The notes: generated from the letters alone by a model not told the origin. DNA of 64,000 nt from Thozetella sp. PMI_491 (GCA_021432635.1 MU270088.1:1-64000); one strand, 5' to 3'; shown: positions 32,892 through 45,026, counted from the stretch's first letter. Numbers and translations: made by a program.

Positions 32892-35800
32892 TTACCTGGA
32901 TAGTTTGGTGAAGACTGATTCACCACTTAAGTCTTTCACCGGGTTGGTGCATTTAACGAGACCTCCCTGGGGATACTTGGCCTCCAGAAATTTATTTATT
33001 ACCCACAATGAATCGCAGGGGTAGACAGGAAGGAGATTGTGAACAATAGTTTTCGCCGAACCTGAATATTTGTGACGTAGAGGAAGCGCCCTCATGGGCC
33101 AAAAGGTGAAATAATCTAATTTTATTGTTGGATTCCTCGCGGCTGCCTCTGAGGAAACTCTGGGGTGTTGCATAGTGCCGCTCTGGGATTCCCAAAGTCT
33201 CAGAAATTTGTTGCCATGGGGATGATTTTGGAGTGACAGACCTAGTAACGTAAGAGGTAGAGTCGAATACAAGGGTGGATCCGTCATCCCCGGCTGCCGA
33301 GGGTGTTGGCGTGTGGCCGAGGCATCGACCGGTTTGCCATCCTCATCTGTAATAACAACCCCTTCGGATACAAAATGAATGAATCTTTTCTCATTCTTGC
33401 TGGTTTGTTTCACGGCATTTGGGAGAGGAAGATCTTCCATGCTTCGAATTTCACCACTATGATTTATCCACGATATGCCATAGCTTGTAGTTTGAGAGTT
33501 CAAGCCCCGATTATATTCATAGATGCAGATTTCAGTACCGTTGAGATTATCCCTGGTAGAAAATATCTGCGAATCGCATAGCCTTTTTTCTTCCGGCTTG
33601 TCTAGAAGCTTATACACGTCAGGGGCCATTTCCTGGATGTGTTTAGCCATCTCTTGTAGACTATCCCAGCAACTTGGGCATCGTTGACACATTTTGCACG
33701 AGCAGGGATATCGGCTAGCCAACTTTGCAGCCGGATCAGTGCACCAGCCTGGCTTGCTTGATTTGGACGACGAGCGTACTTTACGCCGTGAGACAATTTT
33801 GTCGGCCCAGGAAGAAAACCACGAATCAAGTTTGGAAGATCCCTGATCGCATTCTCTGTCGATGCAGTGAAAAGATAGTAACTGCCTTGCTGGCTTACCT
33901 GTGATGAAGTCGCGAAATCGAAGAACTGATCACGGCTTCCTGCAATGGCCTCGTCGCTGACGAGCTTTACGATATGCTTCTCGTATAACCGGTTGACTTC
34001 ATCTCGACGCTCAGTGGTATTAGTAGCCGTCCATGAAAACCCGCAGTTCATTAAGGTGTCGAGTTCCTTCTTCCCCTGTGCCCAGATCGCGGAGGAAAAC
34101 CTTTGCGACACCTGCAGGCCCTGAGTAAATTATCCATTTAGTCCTACGAGCAGCTAGCTGCTGCTCTTTAGACGGCCGAAGTTTTGCGTTGGCTCTGAGA
34201 ATTAGTCTCGTGGTGCTGAATAAATAGACCAGCGAGTGCGTTGTGCACCTTAGCTAGGCCTGCGGTGTGGTTCATCCGTGAGAAGGCTGAAGGTAGTGGA
34301 TTGCTCCTGCTACGCCGAATTTCTTGAATATACTGCTGTTTTAGGTGCTGGAAACGTTGATAAAAACCAGTCCCTGAACCGGTCTTCTCCTCGACAGCCT
34401 TTATAATCTTGGTGCAAATGTCCAGCCTGGAGAGAATAGAATCTGTCAGCTTCAATCTTCGTCGAACGCAACCCAGCATTTTGTAGCCGTCATCGTAGAG
34501 ATACCTTTCGAAAGCTCAATCGGATTTCCTTGATGTGCAACTCGACCAGGATGCAGTGCTGGAATGACAATAAATACAGAGTCATCATCAAGTCTGCCGG
34601 AGTAGCGGCGGATATGCAAATTGCTGGCTGCATCCAAAGGCCGAACTAGTTGTGTTGAAGGCTTCGTGTGGGTCTAAAGCCTTCAAGGGTGGGATAAGAA
34701 GGTTGATGATATAAGAATCATTCGCGTGTCCTGGGCAAGACAAGACGGGAGACGAAATGAAGTCTGGCTAACCAGATGACCGTATGCAGAACAGTAAGTG
34801 GCCTGAAAAGTTCAAAATATCGCTGAACAAACAATAAGACATCTTTAAGTATAGCAAGATCTACCTTTGGCCAGTTGAAGAGATTGAGAAAAGGTAAGTG
34901 GTTGTTCTTGGCCATTCAGGTGGTAAGAGTGGGTTCGATATCGCTAAGCCTTATTTACATGGACCTAGAGAAGTTAGAAACAGTGGCAGCAAGGTGAGAA
35001 GACCTTGAAGACCCTATGAAGAAAGACTCGCTCGAGGAATCGCGACAAGCACTTCGTGTAATATCGGGGCCAACCGTCAGGAACAGAGTCAAGCCGTTCT
35101 GCACAACGGAAAATGTGAGACTCCTAACGAGCGAATCTAACCGGTTTTTAGCAAATGGATACTTCGTTGTATAGTGGATATTGGCGTAATCCTTTATCCT
35201 CTTCGCGAGTGCCTCAACCCGGCTTTGTTCAGTTGAAGAGTTGGAACGGGTAACCGCGCGAGTATCAAGGCGCGGAAATACACAAAGTTGAAATCAATAA
35301 AAACTGTTTCTCGTCGTTCGTATTCGGTTCATGCCAAAAACAGGCCCCCCCCCGCTTCTGTATTGAGCACACCTGTCTGTGAAACCAAGGCCAGAGATAT
35401 CATGACTTGCCTGTAAGAAAGCGATGAGTTCTTACTCCGTAACCTCCACACTATTATTGTCCACAGAACACATTCTTCTAGCGTTATAGACCTCTTCAAC
35501 CAGTGTTTCTTAGTTGCCTTGTGAGTATAGTAATAATGTCGTCTGGGTGAAATGGATAACAAGTGAACCTCTGGGAGACACAAGATCCTTACGGAATATA
35601 TGCCAAGGCGAGTATTCAGTTTTGCCAAAATATCAAACATATACCATTGTGGTAGTGTTAGCCGAGTTGAGAAGCTCGGTCCCTTTGTGAAGTATTTGGC
35701 ACACTTCATAGCCCATGTTTAGGATTTCTTGGATGATCTCGAGTAGTTCACGAACTTGCAAAATTAACGTCCTAATTTAGAGTGAAGTGAATCTTGTAGG

Positions 35801-36060
35801 ACGCTGAGACTTAGTTAAGGAGACGTTGCGTAAATTCAAAACTACCTTCAGCTGCTCAGGCGATGTGAGCAGAGAATAGTCCAGTATTTGTTGCCAAATG
35901 CCACAGTCTTCTTGCTCTGGCACCACATGTTGCGAGCATGGTTTAGAGCGGAAACATGGATGCCTTTCTCCTGTATGCGAGAGGTGATTGTGTCAAACAC
36001 ATACTTCTGCAAGTCGACTGCAGGTGAACTGGCTGACGACATGATATTTATAGGATTTTG
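32892..36060 (-). pseudogene. decayed multi-exon gene of unknown family
   Basis: The start reads MSSASSPAVDLQKYVFDTI (36060 downward) and continues as SALNHARNMWCQSKKTV. A frame change is then needed to reach IWQQILDYSLLTSPEQLK, and the next exon is VRELLEIIQEILNMGYEVCQ. The acceptor there is CAA|GTT, where CAG|GTT would be expected. Further pieces include RPLDAASNLHIRRYSGRLDDD (34630), YLYDDGYKMLGCVRRRLKLTD after another one-base frame change near 34510, DQFFDFATSSQVSQQGSYYL (about 33920), and WDSLQEMAKHIQEM after a frame change near 33680. The last piece, to 32892, is rich in aromatic and basic residues. The one-base offsets at several points mean a normal protein cannot be made. No domain recognised. 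It may be two adjacent relics rather than one gene. Confidence 0.5.
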
Positions 36061-36812
36061 GCCCCTTTCTTTCTCGTGAGTCTGCCGGTAAATCACCACT
36101 GTGAAGGCCTAATCTAGACAAGGTTAATAACTGTGGTGATGAGATGAAAAGAAAGAGTCTAGTAGCTAGGTGTAAGTTCGGCTACTAGTATAAATTGCTG
36201 ATATGAAATGGATGGTATGCTAGAAAATGGCTGATATAAATTGACTGGTACAAAAGGACAGGTATAAAATGCCTCGTACACAATTGAGAAGATACAAAGT
36301 GGAGAGCGCGGCGCTATAACATGATGCCTGAGGTATTAAGGAACCAGACTTACCTAAATAGGAAACCGCTAACATCGGCGGCAGTTTACTGTTATTATTA
36401 GTAGGCTAAGGGGAAAGGAGTAAATATAATACAGCAAGCTAGTAGAACAATCTCTTTTATACCTATAAAAGCAGCTAAAACTAGCTTAAATATATATTTG
36501 CTATTAATTTTGCTATTATTAGTGACCTCTTATTATTCTTATTATTCTTATTATTTACTACTTTTTCCAATAGAAACAGCTGTTTTATAATTAAGAGCCT
36601 AAAAAGTAATGTCTCTAAGCTCTACCCCCCTTTTTTCTACTAGCTTTACCCTCTATTTCTCTAAACTTTAGCATCACACAGACTAATTTTCTACAAGCCC
36701 TACTATAATTCATTGGCAGCTTACTGATAGGAGCTTGTTCTAACTAAACAAGCCGCGTAATAGCGTTTAGGTTGGGCATAGACTATACTAATAAATAAAT
36801 ATAGGAAACTAA
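36061..36812. repeat. AT-rich spacer with microsatellite and short repeats
   Basis: 36195-36300 contains several imperfect CTGATATAAATTG/CTGGTACAAAAGG-type words. 36531-36556 is a TTATTATTC microsatellite of about three units. The rest is AT-rich and non-coding. Confidence 0.45.
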
Positions 36813-37904
36813 TTAAAACTTCTCATCCTTGTTTGCAAGTTTGGACATGGTCTCAATAGCGTGCAGTACAGTTCCGCTCAGCGGACCTCTTCTCGCGGCA
36901 GTAACATTTTTCTCAAGCTCATCTAGTCGCTTCGCACCGAGAATAATGGCATCGCTGTCGCGCAGCTCCGAGTGATGGATCAACCAGCGCAGACATGCTT
37001 CTTGAAGAGTCAATGCCGGAGAAGCTGCTTCACACACAGCCTTCACAGTCCGCACAGCATTGTGCATAGCTGGCGTGTCAAAGTGGGAAACATATGCCTT
37101 GTAGATACTCTCGCCTCTCCAGCGAGTACGGTATAGCGCAGACTCATCGCCAGAATCCACCGCCTGGGTGACCTTTCCTGTTAGGAATCCTCCAGCGAGA
37201 GGGCTAGGGGTCGTAAGTATATGTGTGCCACTTATCCGAGTGTCCTTACCTATATGCGTAGAAGGCACAGCCATGCTTCCGGAGAAGAGGAAAGAGTCCA
37301 TCTGCACGCTTACGGAACACGGCATTGTAGCAGCCCTGGTACACAGTTGGCTTTATATAGCCATGCTTGTCGCATATGGCCAAGTACTTGGACAAGTTGA
37401 ATAAATCTAAGTTGCATATGCCGAGCTAAAAAGATGCTGCTTAGCTGGAAAATAAAATCTTTTGTAAAATGAAATAAGACATACGCGTTCGAACTTCCCA
37501 GCCAGATATTGTTCATGGAAGGCTGCTGCAGTCTCCTCGAGGGGAGTCTCTTTATCTGGCGTATGAATGTACATTGTGCGAATCTTCTTTGTATTGAATA
37601 ACTCCAGTGTCTTGGCTGTGCTGCGACTGATATTGCTTTTAGTGAGAGACGGGTGTCCCGATGTCCAATCGACTTTGGAGTCGATAATGAAACCTCTTTC
37701 AACCGCACCCGCCTCCCCTAGTAATGTTTCTGTGTTCCAGGGATTGCTCTCGGGGTATGAAGCTGCTGAATCGATCTCCAAGATGCCCAACTGCTTCAAC
37801 ATCACGAGAAGTTCTGATACTTTTTCAGGTGTGTCAAAGGTAAAGGCGTAAGACTTCTCAGTTGTCCCAATGCCGGAGCCGCCGAAAACAAGATGCGGGG
37901 CCAT
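36813..37904 (-). CDS. aldo-keto reductase, AKR7/aflatoxin-aldehyde-reductase type
   Basis: Exons 37485-37904, 37250-37425 and 36813-37203, with introns of 59 and 46 nt, encode 328 aa, the usual AKR7 length. The (alpha/beta)8 barrel tetrad is complete. Asp and Tyr are in EIDSAASYPE (about residues 43-52), Lys is in FIIDSKV, and His is in MYIHTPDK. The middle exon supplies KHGYIKPTVYQGCYNAVFR, and the junction FYAYS|PLAGGFLTGKV rebuilds the conserved barrel strand. SDAIILGAKRLDELEKNV near the end is the NADPH-binding G-A-x-x-x-x-Q/E-L region. Cytosolic NADPH-dependent carbonyl reductase. In gene clusters such enzymes reduce ketone or aldehyde intermediates. It lies 540 bases downstream of, and in the same orientation as, the UstYa-family gene, so a shared pathway is possible. 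Confidence 0.88.
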
Positions 37905-38445
37905 GATTTCATGGAGACGTGCCGAAAACAGGCGAAATTTAGCATGCGAGAAGTGAACGTACTTGACTTGTCGCAGGATACGACTTGGTTTACATTTTGG
38001 TATGTAGAAGCCAAGACTCAGCTTTTGTAGTACTTGTGTGGCATTCCATTACATGTGGCTCTACCAATATTATTGCCGCTCTTCTTCAATTTTGCCATAT
38101 TAAACCCTCTACAAGCACTATATTAACTTTAAATCCCTGGCCCCGGTCTTGCGGAGAATATATACAATATAGGTGGATGTGTACATGCGGAAACCGATCA
38201 ATTGCCAACAACCACATGCATCGCTTGCCACTGTAAGATGACTAAAGCTCGTGAATATATGGAAACCTCATCAGGCTCCTTAACCCAAGCCCCGTAGTTT
38301 GCTTGACAAGTTCTATAAAGACGGTAAATGTAGTTAACAAGCTAGTCTCATGTGAATCGATTTTCAGACTATGAATACCTCACGGAGATGGCTGTCTATA
38401 ATCATTAAAGATTTACAGAAAGCCTATTTGAGCTAAAACGCCAAT

Positions 38446-39330
38446 TTATTGAGTAATTATAGTCGTTCTAGCATTAAAAGGTTCTTCTGGTGGAGGAACT
38501 AATTCATCATGGCTCACCGCCCTTTTTTTCATCCACTGATGCAAATAATCCCAGTTTACACAGACTTGTGGCTGAGGGAGCCACGGTGACGGCTTGCTCC
38601 GGCTATGTGACGTCCATCTGAGAGTATAAAGGTTCGTGTCCACTAAACAAAGAACTTGCTGACGGAGTGACTCTACACAGTGATCCACATGTTCATATTG
38701 GCCCGCTCGATCTTGCGCTTCGTGCTTATTGTAGTACTCGGGATGGAGGAATTGCTTGATTTTAAGCTACGGTTCACAATAAGCGTTACAAAACCAGAAT
38801 CGCAGCGTGGTTTGGAGAAATCCGGAACTTACAAGGCAGTGCAAAGAATGTGATACCCCAAGCCCGCCGGCAAACCCGCCATCTTTCAGTTTGATGGATG
38901 TTGCGTTATTCGCATGCAAGAGTTCTTCTTCATTGTATCTAATCATGGTACCGCGAAGCAATTCTCGCCACGCTTCATCAAGCTCTGGCCTTGGCTTCCC
39001 CATGAATTTCTTTATCTCGGATACATCCGAGATATCCTTACTGATGTAATGTACCGGGGCCGGAGCTGTGCGGCAATGTTAGCAGGGGGCTGAAGCAATT
39101 CCTTTCGAGGGTTTCGTACAGAATGGTACTGTAAAACCAGTTGGATGAGTTTGGCAAGCCCTGGGACTAGTTTTTAGCAGGCTCCAAACGATGAAAAATC
39201 CAACACTGGATAACGAAATGAGCAGTAGGACATAAAATCTTCGCCGCCAGGCTTTATGGCTTTGCCAAAGTATAGGGAGCTCGTTTGAGACGTCATCATT
39301 GGGAAATGATAAAATAGATCGGGGGTGCAT
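38446..39330 (-). CDS. UstYa-family (DUF3328) oxidase-like protein
   Basis: Exons 39120-39330, 38833-39065 and 38446-38766, with introns of 54 and 66 nt, encode 254 aa, the normal length. Residues about 28-52 form one membrane helix (FYVLLLISLSSVGFFIVWSLL) preceded by a basic, cytosolic RRR. The first splice joins VPF to SPAPVHYI, restoring the SPA element found at this place in UstYa proteins. The two signature H-x-x-H-C motifs are present: HSLHC at the end of exon 2 and HVDHC in exon 3. ELDEAWRELLRGTMIRY before them is also typical. Family members catalyse oxidative cyclisation or ether formation in ribosomal peptides such as ustiloxin, cyclochlorotine and asperipin, and act in other pathways. 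A short secreted-peptide gene lies 1.3 kb upstream. All signature residues intact. Confidence 0.88.
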
Positions 39331-40629
39331 AACTCTGGAAATGCCAAAGAGTTCTTCAGAACACAGGTGGCGGAGTGCGGTTCGTCACAGAAGCTAGTGC
39401 AGGAATTTTTGTGTTTATTTTGGGGAAGTGAGAGATCCTTGGAAAGTACAATAGATATCAACTTAATGTTAGCAGAGCATTTTCTATCTCATTAAAAAAG
39501 AATTAGGCTAATGAAGCTGGGGAGAAATTACATGACTGTTTCAATATGAGTTTCCCGGCCATACAACGTTCAGCATTTGGTTATTCGAGTTCGTGAGGCA
39601 TACATGAAGCGACAATAGTTTCATATTCGTAATTTCTCGCTTTAATTCGGATGCATTCACCCCAAAAAAACGATTCATCCAGATTGTTTGTCCTTCTTAC
39701 TTCTTTAAAACTTCCCTGGTAAACGCCTAGTTGAGTGGTACCAGATACTCACTCGGATACTCGGCGGCTTATACTTTACAGTGCGAGGCTACATGGAAAG
39801 ATCGCCTTAACCGTAATAGAATGTATGCCATTGGGTCGTTGGATCCGATACTCCCGGCCCGAGGCAGGACCCTGCGATACCGGAACAATTAGGGCGCTGT
39901 TGGTCCTCGTTATAAATTAAATACTCCTGTAAAGGGCCAACTTGCTCAAGTTTTGGCCAATAACCAACTGTATAGATATCACTACTTAGAGCTCCCTCAA
40001 GCCAACCCTATCTTTCAACAATCTAGCTTAATCTATTCAATATCGATTCCGCCTTTAATATATGATCCATTTAATACCCTAGAATTCCTTCCTACGAGTT
40101 CGCTCCTCGGGTTGGATACTGCGACTAACCACCGATACCCTTGATAATAACACTGCCAACGCCGCGCAAGTTTTAGATGAACGTACAGGCTAGGCGGCCT
40201 GGCAAACATTGGATTAGAAAAACTCTAGTAATAAGAGCGGCAATGAATGGTCCATTGTAATGTACCAAAGACTTACAGCTGAGCACGTAATGCCCGTAGA
40301 GATGGTGTCGGCCATTCAAAATTTCGTAAAATGCCGTAATCCTTGCTCGGTTGTCGCTTGACCCATACTCTTCCAACATGGAAAATAAAGTAAGTTATAG
40401 TGCCTCATCTAGAGCTTCGAAATGAGTAGCAACATGATATAGTAAAGTAATAAATACTAGCGTAGATAAACCAGCAATGGCCAAGCCATAGCAATCACTA
40501 GCCAGCTATGGCAAGACAGGCTGAATCAATAGCAAGGCAAAATTATGGCAAATTGTACTTTGAGCATTCTTGTTCATCCAGGTGTAGCTCCTCGCAAATA
40601 TTGACACTTCCATATGGTAGGTCTGACGT
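39331..40629. other. intergenic between UstYa gene and secreted-peptide gene
   Basis: Mostly non-coding and mildly AT-rich. A 34-residue exon-like stretch on the minus strand at 40275-40379 (MLEEYGSSDNRARITAFYEI and following) ends at a good GTAAGT donor but leads nowhere convincing. It may be the relic of another gene. Confidence 0.35.
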
Positions 40630-40892
40630 TCACGACGAGTTGGGCTCCCCAAATACTCCACAGGTGGCGGTAGGGTGAGACGCCGGGGACCAGAAGCAAT
40701 TGTCTACATTAAAATCCGTAGAGTCCTTCTCTTCTATTCGCGCGACGGACGGTGTGAAATCTGTTAAATTATGAGCTGCTTTCTTTTAGTCTGTAATGTC
40801 AGTTAAAAGCACTGACCAGATAGAGCTGTCGGTGCAGCAAAGACAGAAGTCACTACTGCTACACAAAGTGTGAGGTAAATCGTGGTATGCAT
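40630..40892 (-). CDS. 68-residue secreted peptide precursor
   Basis: Exons 40817-40892 and 40630-40760 with a 56-nt intron (GTCAGT donor, ATTTAACAG acceptor) encode 68 aa. Without splicing the frame stops after SGQCF. Residues 1-20 (MHTTIYLTLCVAVVTSVFAA) are a clear signal peptide with a VFAA|P-like cleavage site. The mature peptide, about 48 residues, is acidic in the middle (ARIEEKDSTDFNVDN) and has two cysteines 15 residues apart in NCFWSPASHPTATCGVF. There are no KR or RR processing sites and no internal repeats, unlike known Kex2-processed precursors of UstYa-modified peptides. Its position beside the UstYa and AKR genes on the same strand makes it a candidate partner, but a simple secreted protein or effector is equally possible. 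Family not recognised. Confidence 0.6.
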
Positions 40893-41676
40893 ATTTGAAG
40901 TAGAAGCTTTGATAGCGGCGGAGTCTATGATACTGCTGCTCGGGACGTCGTCGAGTTTCAAGGACGGCTCTTTGGGGACGATGAAAAAGGAGACTCTCGT
41001 CTGTGTCCCTAGGTAGACTTTATACCCGGAAAAGAACTTATATCTTTTGAAAAACAACCATTATTTGTGCAAGTTCAGCAGTTCATAATGATCAATGCAC
41101 ACTGCAGTTCTCGCCTACCAACAATGCCTCTACTTTAAGAATCGGCGGGGCCAGATTGAAAGATGTAATCAGGCAATGCACACATGCCTTTTTCCATATA
41201 CATTGGTCAGTGGAAAAGTCTTGATAAAGATCTGCATTGTTCCAACAGCCAACGAGTTAATTTAAGTGTATATTTTCGGCAGGGTAGTTTATTGATTTAA
41301 GATCAACCGATCTTCGGAACACCAAAGGGCGATATGCCGATCAAAATCGGCGGGATTGTTAAAAATCGCCGGGTGTTGGTCGTATCTTTTTACCGGTGGT
41401 TGGTGGATAGGGACGTGAAATAACCAAGGGTACCAACAAGTCCGGTAGAACATGTCTATCCCTCGGTACCAATCATCGGATGCCACACAAAACTGTCTGA
41501 GAATCCTGCGGGATTCTGAAGATATAATTACCATAGTGCCTTAGCTTAGTTGTTTGATAAACCTTGGCCTGGTAGATGGATATACGAATGAGCCAACCTG
41601 GTCATCCACCTAGGTAATGTCGGTTCTTATAAATCGCCAAAACTCAACTTCGTTAAGGCAGTCATTACTTGACATC
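40893..41676. other. promoter regions
   Basis: Upstream flanks of the secreted-peptide gene (minus) and of the rhodopsin-domain gene (plus). A frame at 41289-41534 minus has no supporting feature. An ATG at 41617 is in frame with the next gene and would add 20 residues. Confidence 0.35.
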
Positions 41677-42861
41677 ATGAGTCCTTCGATGTACAATAAC
41701 CCGACAGGGGTCCTTGCAACCTCTGTGCTATTAGAAATCCTCGCAGCTCTCTGTGTCGGGCTCCGATTCTACTCTAGACGGCGGAAAGGGCAGGCCATCA
41801 TGACAAGCGACTGGCTGATTCTGGCCGCTCTCATTTTTGGAACTGGTTTGGCTGTGATGGAAGTCTACGGTAAATAACTACCGGAATACGGAACAGAATG
41901 CGTTGTTCACTAAGCTAACGGACGCTAGGGGTGGTTGAGCACGCACTTGGATATCCCGCCGGAGGCACGTTCGCGGATCCTCAACATCCAATTCTCGCGG
42001 GACAAGACAAAGTTGCTAAAGCTAAGCGGGCATGTTAATCTTTTTCTGTCGCTCCTTTGACAGTGATCTGGAAGCTAATCATTTTGTTGAAGATTGATCT
42101 TGCCGCACTCTTGCTGGGAATCGCAGGTGCCGGCTGCGACAAGCTGTCTTTCTGCTTCTTTTATTGGCATCTATTTTCCAAAGTCACATTTCGCCGTTTT
42201 CTCATATTCTGGATTATTACCAATGCATTATGGACGATTGCCTTCATCCTCAGCGGCCTCCTCGAATGCAAGACTCACCTCACTGCGGTTTTTGGGACAG
42301 CAGAGGAGTATTACGCGTATTGTGCAAGCTCGCAGCAAGCGGGATTTGCGATGATTGCATCTGATATATTAACGGATCTCGTCACGCTTATAATTCCCAT
42401 ACCTATTGTGATAGGCTTGAAGATGGACAGACGAACAAAGATTCTTACCTTACTTGTGTTCATAATGGGTTCTCTGTGAGTCTGAATACATGCCGGTTTA
42501 TTTGCGTGATTAACACTTTATAGCTCTGTTGGTTCCTCAATTGCAAAAGCTTATAGCTACATTATTGGAGCAACTGGAAACTATACCGAAGACCCTATGT
42601 GTAGGCTTACTTCACACCCTTCTTTTGTCTTTCTCTAACCCAGCGATAGTAACTAATACGGGGTTCACAATCTGGAACATGGTTGAAGTGCAACTGGGTA
42701 TCGTGGCTGCATGCGGACCGACACTTCGACTTGTTCTTGGCCATCTCATCCCAGCAGAGCGCGTCAAAGCCATTATGTTACGGCTAGGTCTTAGTCAACT
42801 AGTGGGAACCGTGACGCGCAGCTTGCCAAGTTTTGTGAAGCATCCTGAGACAACAGAGTAG
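41677..42861 (+). CDS. SAT4/PTH11-type rhodopsin-domain membrane protein
   Basis: Exons 41677-41869, 41929-42033, 42064-42475, 42524-42600 and 42644-42861 encode 334 aa. Seven hydrophobic helices can be traced: GVLATSVLLEILAALCVGLRF, DWLILAALIFGTGLAVM, WKLIILLKIDLAALLLGIAG, FLIFWIITNALWTIAFILSG, IASDILTDLVTLIIPIPIVIG, ILTLLVFIMGSLSVGSSIAKA and a last one near MVEVQLGIVAAC. The RFYSRRRKGQ after TM1 and DW at TM2 are conserved in this fungal family, as are the two extracellular Cys (CK, YCASSQQ). Family members are plasma-membrane proteins related to PTH11-like receptors, often near metabolic clusters, with unknown ligands. The second intron (42034-42063) is only 30 nt but needed for frame. Start at 41677 chosen for the better context; 41617 possible. 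Confidence 0.78.
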
Positions 42862-44375
42862 ATCTATAAGCCTAAAGAGTCTTGTGTTGAAGTTCTAACT
42901 AGAAAAGGTGTGAGAGGGGGTTTATTACTGATGTGGTAAATAAAGGTTCTCTAGTCTAATAGCCAAAGTTCAGGGTACTCTGCTTAATATAGTGACTCAG
43001 CTCTTATAAATAACTAATTCTAGCCCTAAGAATATATAATAAATAGGTTAAAGAAAGACTAGTAAGTGGTAATTTAAGCTATATAAACGTAAATATCTTA
43101 TTTATATGCAAGGTAATTTATCTTTAGCAAGCCTTAAAAGTTGGGCTGCGTACATAGAAGAAATGAAAAACCGTTAATCCACACAGTAGATACTCTACTT
43201 GATATCTCTAAGCACAGCGAAAATCCAGTAATGATTGTAATTGATCTACTTCATTAACAGATACAGTTACTCGGGGCTTGTAGAGCCTCATCCCAGTGGA
43301 CCTTTATATCTAGAGCTTGTCAGGGCTAATGAGCCACAACTAGCTTCTGTCACGTATAACGCCTAGTAAAGTTGATAAACAATACTATGATTATATGCTT
43401 CTAATAAGATATAGTTGTAGTAAGGTTTAGCTATATCACGGTAAGCTTATGATAGCTTTAGCTATACTATAGTATAGAAGCTTTAGAAAAAGTTATTATA
43501 GCTGAGATAACTTAATTAGTATTAACCTTCTTTTAATAGGCCAGGCTTAAGAAGATAAAAGAGCAGCTATTATATAAGCTATCTTAGACTTTAAATAACT
43601 TTCTTATCATCTTAGACCTTAAATAACTTCCTTATATATACTGCTTTACATATTAAACCTTATATAATATACTTAAGTATATCTATTAGTAAGATAAAAC
43701 CTATTCTAGTCCCCTTTTCACCTCTAAAGGCTAATTCTATACTAAGGAGGCTATCTTCAAAGCTTTAGCTAATATAAATAAGGTTATAAGCTAAGCAAAG
43801 ATTATTAACCCTTTACTTAATCCCTATTAATTATCTATTAAAGAACTTCTTTATAGTAAGCCTTAATCTCCTCGAGAAAAAAGACGTCTAGGCTTTAGAC
43901 TATTTTACTGTACTTAAAGAGGATAGGTCGTTAATACTACTAGTTTAATTAGCTCAGAGTATTTAAAAAAAGGTGTGGAATAGCCAGTGTGCTTTTCTTC
44001 CCAGTCACGCAGGAGAACTCACGAAGCTAGATCCTTAGGATAGTCACATAATCAAGGCTTAAGTGCCCATCCTGTCAACGATCCATCACATTAGTATTCA
44101 CAGTCTGCGTTCCCTTATTGAGGGATCTTATTTATATAAGATTAAGGATTTAACACTAATATTAAATACTCCAAGTTTTAAGCAATAAGTATATAACCTA
44201 CAAACAATATGTTCCCGGCGCATTGTCGGTCTAGGGCGTACATCGACTCAGCCAACAAGCAACTCTGCTACTAGAGGCTAAGACATTGCTAGATAATTTT
44301 CTTGCAAATCATAATATCTCTTTAATAGGAATATCACGCAAGGATATTTATTCTCGATCAAAATTGTTAACCTGT
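42862..44375. other. AT-rich gene-free block
   Basis: Very AT-rich, dominated by TATA/TTAAG/AGCTA words, with no long frame. Consistent with strongly mutated transposon DNA, but I cannot identify the source element. Confidence 0.45.
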
Positions 44376-45026
44376 CTACGCGTAACTACATGTTCCTCTA
44401 ACAAGTTTCCTGGTCTGGCCCACGAGCACCAATCCACGCCCAATTTGAGCAGGTAAGATGCGCGTCAAAGCTACTGATATGCTGATCTTTATAGGATCAG
44501 AAATAGCAGCCAAAATAGATAAAGAATTACCTACTAAATCAATAGTCGAGATGATACTCTTCTTTTCCCCTCCTCCATCACATACATAAGTCACATTCAT
44601 AGAATTTATAGCTTGTGCCCAATGGGTGCAATTGCTACATGTTGCTGTAAACCAGCTGCCACAGCTTCCGGTGTCATTTGAGGCTTGTAACTGTCAATGA
44701 TTATTTAAGAAGCAAGGCTGGCGGTCTATGGATAAGTATGAGTATGTAACGGCTGAGGAGCCAGGCCAGAGGTGACAGTCGGCTCCAAGTGTAGGTGTTT
44801 TACCAAATTGACCCACCCCAGTTTGATTCGAGCTATGCACACGAACCCCTAAGGTAGTGACTTCGGCAGAAATGAACTCCTCTTGGAGGGACCTTACCAG
44901 CCAGAAGAAGCTCCAGAAACCCGCTGCCTGTAAACTGGGAGTGCACAAAGTGAGTTTGAAGGGTGGCCATGCCACAAAATACATAAAGGGTAGCCCAGAA
45001 CCTGATGAGAACACAAATATGGTCAA
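44376..45026 (-). pseudogene. possible secreted or membrane Cys-rich protein interrupted by TGA
   Basis: A single minus-strand frame runs from the ATG at 45026 to a stop at 44376 with one in-frame TGA at 44694-44696. The first part starts with a hydrophobic region (MTIFVFSSGSGLPFMYFVAW) and contains CHLW and QPCFLNN. After the TGA it continues QLQASNDTGSCGSWFTATC, CTHWAQAINSMNVTYVCDGG, then a hydrophobic helix LVGNSLSILAAI. The even Cys spacing and N-T/N-V-T glycosylation sites suggest an extracellular protein. The TGA could be a mutated TGG or CGA, or part of an unrecognised intron. No family recognised. Confidence 0.4.

Noticed and set aside
40173-40379. possible short exon ending at a GTAAGT donor
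   Set aside because: The only downstream acceptor gives a stop after a few codons; mentioned in the spacer entry, not called as a gene.
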